This document shows, piece by piece, positions 60,774-64,000 of a stretch of DNA of 64,000 bases; position 1 is the first letter of the stretch; each line of letters opens with the position of its first letter. The position numbers and the translations under genes are program-made. The stretch lies in the IMG/VR virus record IMGVR_UViG_3300029319_000029, positions 1 through 64,000 of that record; one strand, written 5' to 3'. The notes below the pieces were generated by a model that saw only the letters and a program-made list of their open reading frames with translations, searched no databases and was not told the origin of the DNA. The stretch is from a virus.

Positions 60774-61640
60774 ATGAAGCAGAGTGTTAAACATTCAAAG
60801 ATAAAAAACACAGGTATTCTTTTCGAGTTATTGACTCGTCAAGTAACAGCCGATATTTTGAATGCAAACGAAAAAAGTTCTAAAGCCGTTAAATTAGTTA
60901 AAAGATATTTTAATGAGAGAACTGAAATTGGAAAAGAAAACCAATTATATAATATATTAATCAATAAAAATTTTAAATCAGAAAATAAAGCTACCTATTT
61001 AGTAGACGCGGTAATTAAATCACGCCAAAGTATAAATAATTCAGTTTTAAAGAGAGAAAAATTTAATTTAATAAAAGAAATCAAAGAAAATTACAATTTA
61101 TCGGATTTCTTTAAGGTTAGAATCCCTAATTATAAAATTTTAGCCTCAATTTATAAAGTTTTCCACTCATCAAATAATCATAGTGATGTGATTCCAGTCA
61201 CAGAGGGTAGATATACAATTATAGAATACATCACACGCGATAATAATACTCTTAACGAAAATAAAAAAGGTTCAAAATTAAAAGAAGAAGATAAAGACGT
61301 TAGATTATTATCCTATCAATTATTAGTTGATAAATTCAACGCCAAATATAGTTCCTTAAATGACCCCCAAAGAAAATTATTGAGAGAATATGTAAACAAC
61401 ATATCCAATACTAATTCCTTAAAAGAGGTGGTCAGCTCTGAGGTATCAAAGGTTACTAAAATATTAAAAAACTATTTAATAAAAGTTGATGACAAAGTTA
61501 CTAAAATAAAATTGACTGAAGTTATCAACCAAATACCAAACCTAAAAGTTGGTAACGTAGTTAAAGATAAGCAAATAGTAAATCTTATGAGATATTATGA
61601 GTTAATTAAGGAGCTTGAAAATGTCATTGAGAATAGATAA
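60774..61640 (+). CDS. head-region protein of unknown function
   Basis: 288 aa, lysine-rich, all helical (KHSKIKNTGILFELLTRQVT, KLVKRYFNERTEIGKENQLY). No membrane segment. It lies between portal and prohead protease and overlaps the next gene by 20 bases; a core/scaffold role is plausible. Family not recognised. Confidence 0.6.
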   Translation: MKQSVKHSKIKNTGILFELLTRQVTADILNANEKSSKAVKLVKRYFNERTEIGKENQLYNILINKNFKSENKATYLVDAVIKSRQSINNSVLKREKFNLIKEIKENYNLSDFFKVRIPNYKILASIYKVFHSSNNHSDVIPVTEGRYTIIEYITRDNNTLNENKKGSKLKEEDKDVRLLSYQLLVDKFNAKYSSLNDPQRKLLREYVNNISNTNSLKEVVSSEVSKVTKILKNYLIKVDDKVTKIKLTEVINQIPNLKVGNVVKDKQIVNLMRYYELIKELENVIENR

Positions 61641-62268
61641 ATTAAAAGAAATAATTAGAGAGTTAATTAATCAAGCGCTCGAAGAGGCTTCGGTAACAGG
61701 TAATATAGATGGTGGTGAAGGCCCCCCAAAAACTCCTTACGCATTTCAATCAAAACCAAAATCCAAAAAAGATAAAGATAAAGAAAAGGCTATAGCCACA
61801 GCAGGAGGTTATATGAAAGTCAAAGAAGCTAAATTTGCAGTTAAATTTATGTTAGGTAATGATGCAAGCGACACCGCAACTGTTGTTGTTGACGCAGGTT
61901 CGCCAGGTGAAGCGAAAATGTTGATATCAAAAAATTTAAGAAAAGGTGTTAAGGCTATTGTAAGTGTTAATAGAGTTCAACCAGCTAAAGCCAAAGTAGT
62001 TACACAAAAATTAGAATCTATGAAAGAGGGAAGATATCACGATTGGAGAAATGACGAATCGATGACTCCAAAACAAAAGATTGGTAAATCTGTAAGAGAA
62101 GTTAGAGACGCCCTACAAGAATTAGATAAAGTAATCAAAATGAATTTAAAGCTAAAAACAGAATTAAATGTTGATTCAAAAAATTATTGGAAAAATACAC
62201 ATAAAGCTTTAGGAAAAATTTCAGAAAGATTAGTAAAATTAGCTACAAAAGTAGGGAGTCTAAAATAA
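61621..62268 (+). CDS. probable prohead core/internal protein
   Basis: 215 aa from ATG 61621 (a TTG at 61615 is in frame). An N-terminal helix, then ASVTGNIDGGEGPPKTPYAF and a Lys-rich stretch, a small strand domain (TATVVVDAGSPGEAKMLISK) and long C-terminal helices. The GNIDGGEGPPKTP element recurs in head-region proteins of marine T4-like phages as I remember them. It precedes the protease, so it may be a substrate. Confidence 0.55.
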   Translation: MSLRIDKLKEIIRELINQALEEASVTGNIDGGEGPPKTPYAFQSKPKSKKDKDKEKAIATAGGYMKVKEAKFAVKFMLGNDASDTATVVVDAGSPGEAKMLISKNLRKGVKAIVSVNRVQPAKAKVVTQKLESMKEGRYHDWRNDESMTPKQKIGKSVREVRDALQELDKVIKMNLKLKTELNVDSKNYWKNTHKALGKISERLVKLATKVGSLK

Positions 62269-62879
62269 TGGATAAAAACTTATTGGTTGAATATATACCA
62301 TTTGACGTATCAAAAAAACAAATATCAGAATCTATAAAAGAAAACAACGGAAAACTCATCGTTAAGGGTGTATTGCAAAGAGCCGAAGCCAAAAATCAGA
62401 ATGGTAGAGTATATCCGAAAGAAATCCTTATGAGAGAGGCTAAAAATTATAATAATAATTTTATAAAGGAAAATAGAGCTTTGGGAGAGCTTGACCATCC
62501 AGATAGTTCGGTTGTGAATTTATCAAATGCATCTCACAATATCATAGATATGTATTGGAAAAACAACGACTTGATGGGAACAGTTGAGGTATTAGGGACT
62601 CCGAGCGGTAACATATTAAAAGAATTATTTAAGAGTGGGATAAAATTAGGTATTTCAAGCAGAGGCATAGGTTCTGTTGAAGCTATAGAGGAGGGTGATG
62701 CGCAACAGGTACAAAGTGACTTTGAATTAATAGCTTTTGATTTTGTTTCCAACCCATCTACACATGGAGCTTTTATGTATCCAATGAATGAATCGGTTGA
62801 TAAGAATAGACCAGCAGCTGAGTGTGGAGTTTGGTGTAAAACTGAAAAAATTATAAATGATATCATAAGTGGCATATAA
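62268..62879 (+). CDS. gp21: prohead core protease gp21
   Basis: 203 aa, the size of T4 gp21. LIVKGVLQRAEAKNQNGRVY, ALGELDHPDSS with catalytic His77, KLGISSRGIGSV with the Ser130/131 nucleophile, and FDFVSNPSTHGAFM are the S77-family assembly-protease marks. It cleaves core and capsid proteins during head maturation. It shares one base with the gene upstream (TAATG) and overlaps the next (TAATG). Confidence 0.93.
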   Translation: MDKNLLVEYIPFDVSKKQISESIKENNGKLIVKGVLQRAEAKNQNGRVYPKEILMREAKNYNNNFIKENRALGELDHPDSSVVNLSNASHNIIDMYWKNNDLMGTVEVLGTPSGNILKELFKSGIKLGISSRGIGSVEAIEEGDAQQVQSDFELIAFDFVSNPSTHGAFMYPMNESVDKNRPAAECGVWCKTEKIINDIISGI

Positions 62880-63181
62880 TGGCTGACAATAGACAAATGC
62901 TTAATAAATGGAAAGACTTCAGATTAAGTAGATATCAACAATTGGATGAAGAAAAAATTAAAATGGGCTTTGCCGGATTTGATAATTATTTTAAATTCAT
63001 CGAAAGAGATATTAAAAAAGTCGGTGATAGCATAAAAAGATTGATAAAAGATTTGGCTAAAGATACAAAGGATGGAGAAGCCGATTATAAAAAACAAGTG
63101 TTAGAATTACAGAATTTTTACAAAAAATATGTGATTGAGATGGATGTAAAATTTAAACAATTTAAAAGGAAAAACACATGA
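62879..63181 (+). CDS. small helical head-region protein
   Basis: 100 aa, charged and helical (FRLSRYQQLDEEKIKMGFAG, a coiled-coil end KKYVIEMDVKFKQFKRK). Directly after the protease and overlapping the next gene, so it is probably a core component. No family recognised. Confidence 0.55.
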   Translation: MADNRQMLNKWKDFRLSRYQQLDEEKIKMGFAGFDNYFKFIERDIKKVGDSIKRLIKDLAKDTKDGEADYKKQVLELQNFYKKYVIEMDVKFKQFKRKNT

Positions 63182-63774
63182 TTAAGTTAATACCTTTATT
63201 GGAACAGGAGCAAGAAAAAGAAAAACCATCTCATTTTGGTGGTGGTAAAAACATTACGGTTAAAGGGTATGAAACTCAACACTTTGATATTTGTCAATCT
63301 GCCGTTATGCTATTTGAAAAACTAGATAAAGTTGATAATGATTTAGCCGATGGATATATTAAAAAAGCCGCTAAAAATTTAGACCATTTATTTGAGATGG
63401 AAAAGCAGGTGGTCAATGGAGAGGAATTAGACCACGACCCTATAGAACACTCTGTCGAACTTTGTAATATCGCTTCATTTCAATTAGGAGTTGTCGGTGG
63501 AATTATTGGTGATAACTTTGAAAGAGATACTAATTTTATTAAAATGCATGTTATGGTAATTTTTAACAGAAAAGATGATATAAAAATTAAAGATAAGGTC
63601 GAGGAAAAATTAAATATATTTTTAGAGAAGAATGTACCAACTAATCCATCCAAATGGAGTTATTATAAATCTCAAGCGAAAAAGAAGTTTGATGTTTATC
63701 CATCAGCATACGCAAACGCTTGGGCTGCTAAACAATATAAAGCAGCTGGTGGTAGTTGGAGAAAAGAAAAATGA
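63178..63774 (+). CDS. head-region protein with KKFDVYPSAYANAW module
   Basis: 198 aa. The N-terminal three quarters are helical and acidic. The C-terminus NPSKWSYYKSQAKKKFDVYP and SAYANAWAAKQYKAAGG is a module seen at the ends of many phage structural-region proteins; its function is unknown. Probably a prohead core or capsid-associated protein. Confidence 0.6.
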   Translation: MIKLIPLLEQEQEKEKPSHFGGGKNITVKGYETQHFDICQSAVMLFEKLDKVDNDLADGYIKKAAKNLDHLFEMEKQVVNGEELDHDPIEHSVELCNIASFQLGVVGGIIGDNFERDTNFIKMHVMVIFNRKDDIKIKDKVEEKLNIFLEKNVPTNPSKWSYYKSQAKKKFDVYPSAYANAWAAKQYKAAGGSWRKEK

Positions 63775-64000
63775 TTAAGTTAGCTGATTTTTTTAAAGAT
63801 ACCCTAAATGAAGGGCCGGACGATGTAAGAAAGGCTAAAAGACAATTACAAATGTTGTCCAAAGAAGAAGCCAAGCTTAGAGATAGGATGTTCAAAATAG
63901 AACAGATTTTATTACAAGACCCAAGACCAGAGAATCAAAAGTTGCGTACGGATTTGAAAAAATCATATAAGGATGGTGTTACTAAATTTATGAGAGACGC
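63771..64000 (+). CDS. probable scaffold/core protein (partial, runs off the window)
   Basis: ATG 63771 overlaps the previous stop and the frame is open to the end of the window (76 codons). LADFFKDTLNEGPDDVRKAK and onward form a charged coiled coil with no motif. From its place after the protease it may be the gp22-like scaffold, with the major capsid gene expected next. Confidence 0.5.
   Translation, partial: MIKLADFFKDTLNEGPDDVRKAKRQLQMLSKEEAKLRDRMFKIEQILLQDPRPENQKLRTDLKKSYKDGVTKFMRD

Noticed and set aside
1-64000. CRISPR array, integrase, insertion sequence or lysogeny module
   Set aside because: No regularly spaced repeats, recombinase or transposase motifs, or flanking inverted repeats were seen; the content is that of a virulent phage.

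Overview
The window is one A+T-rich stretch of a large tailed phage (myovirus) of the T4-like superfamily. The type of organism follows from a recognisable T4-like set: baseplate wedge proteins gp25 and gp6, large terminase gp17, portal gp20, prohead protease gp21, a gp46/gp47 recombination nuclease and a primase. Auxiliary genes typical of marine T4-like phages are also present: phoH, uvsE, hsp20, a 2-oxoglutarate/Fe(II) oxygenase, and a CobS/MoxR-type ATPase with a VWA partner. The host cannot be fixed. Promoters of sigma-70 type (TTGACA-N17/18-TATATT) and GGAG ribosome sites occur. A signal peptide ending in YAQ-Q and a small Hc1-like histone protein hint at a Bacteroidetes host, but this is inference.

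Layout. 1-4,100: a leader with two strong promoters, a tRNA-Gly, a tRNA-like element and hairpins, then a run of tiny overlapping genes (many membrane microproteins, a VOC protein and an MBD4-like DNA glycosylase). 4,067-10,981: PhoH, UvsE, HNH nuclease, holin-like protein and GH108 endolysin, Nudix, ASCH, SNase, a possible beta-barrel protein and many small unknowns. 10,982-11,500: about 500 bases without a gene that look like a large structured RNA. 11,501-19,175: genes under four copies of the same promoter cassette: a Mom-like DNA modification enzyme, a PHP-less DNA polymerase III alpha-like protein, a VWA/metallopeptidase-like protein, a nucleotidase and a MoxR/CobS ATPase, closed by a terminator. 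19,206-22,083: glutaredoxin, Hsp20, a membrane protein, an Hc1-like protein, tRNA-Ala and a terminator. 22,101-38,117: one minus-strand membrane gene, then baseplate and tail genes, including proteins of 668, 562 and 1562 aa. 38,114-43,207: a metallopeptidase, a PD-(D/E)XK-like nuclease, the primase and a single-chain Mre11-Rad50 fusion. 43,194-43,403 (minus): a ribbon-helix-helix-like protein. 43,473-50,286: a 1843-aa fibre, a glycine-rich tip-like protein and a 2OG oxygenase. 50,365-56,205: basic Cys-containing proteins and a 1295-aa protein joining a P-loop kinase, a cytidylyltransferase-type domain and a ligase-type nucleotidyltransferase. 56,240-64,000: head and packaging genes ending in the prohead protease and two or three probable core proteins. 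The major capsid gene is expected just beyond the right edge.

How it fits together. Two promoter classes are visible. One is a repeated sigma-70-like cassette placed directly after stop codons in the left third, probably used early. The other is an ATATTTATA motif in the gaps before mainly structural or lytic units, probably the late promoter. The early side carries DNA repair, modification and nucleotide functions; the late side builds tail, fibres and head. The most unusual items are the structured RNA at 11,034-11,440, the kinase-cytidylyltransferase-ligase fusion, the fused Mre11-Rad50, the Mom-like enzyme beside a truncated C-family polymerase, the MBD4-like glycosylase, and the promoter cassettes that supply the stop codon of the upstream gene.
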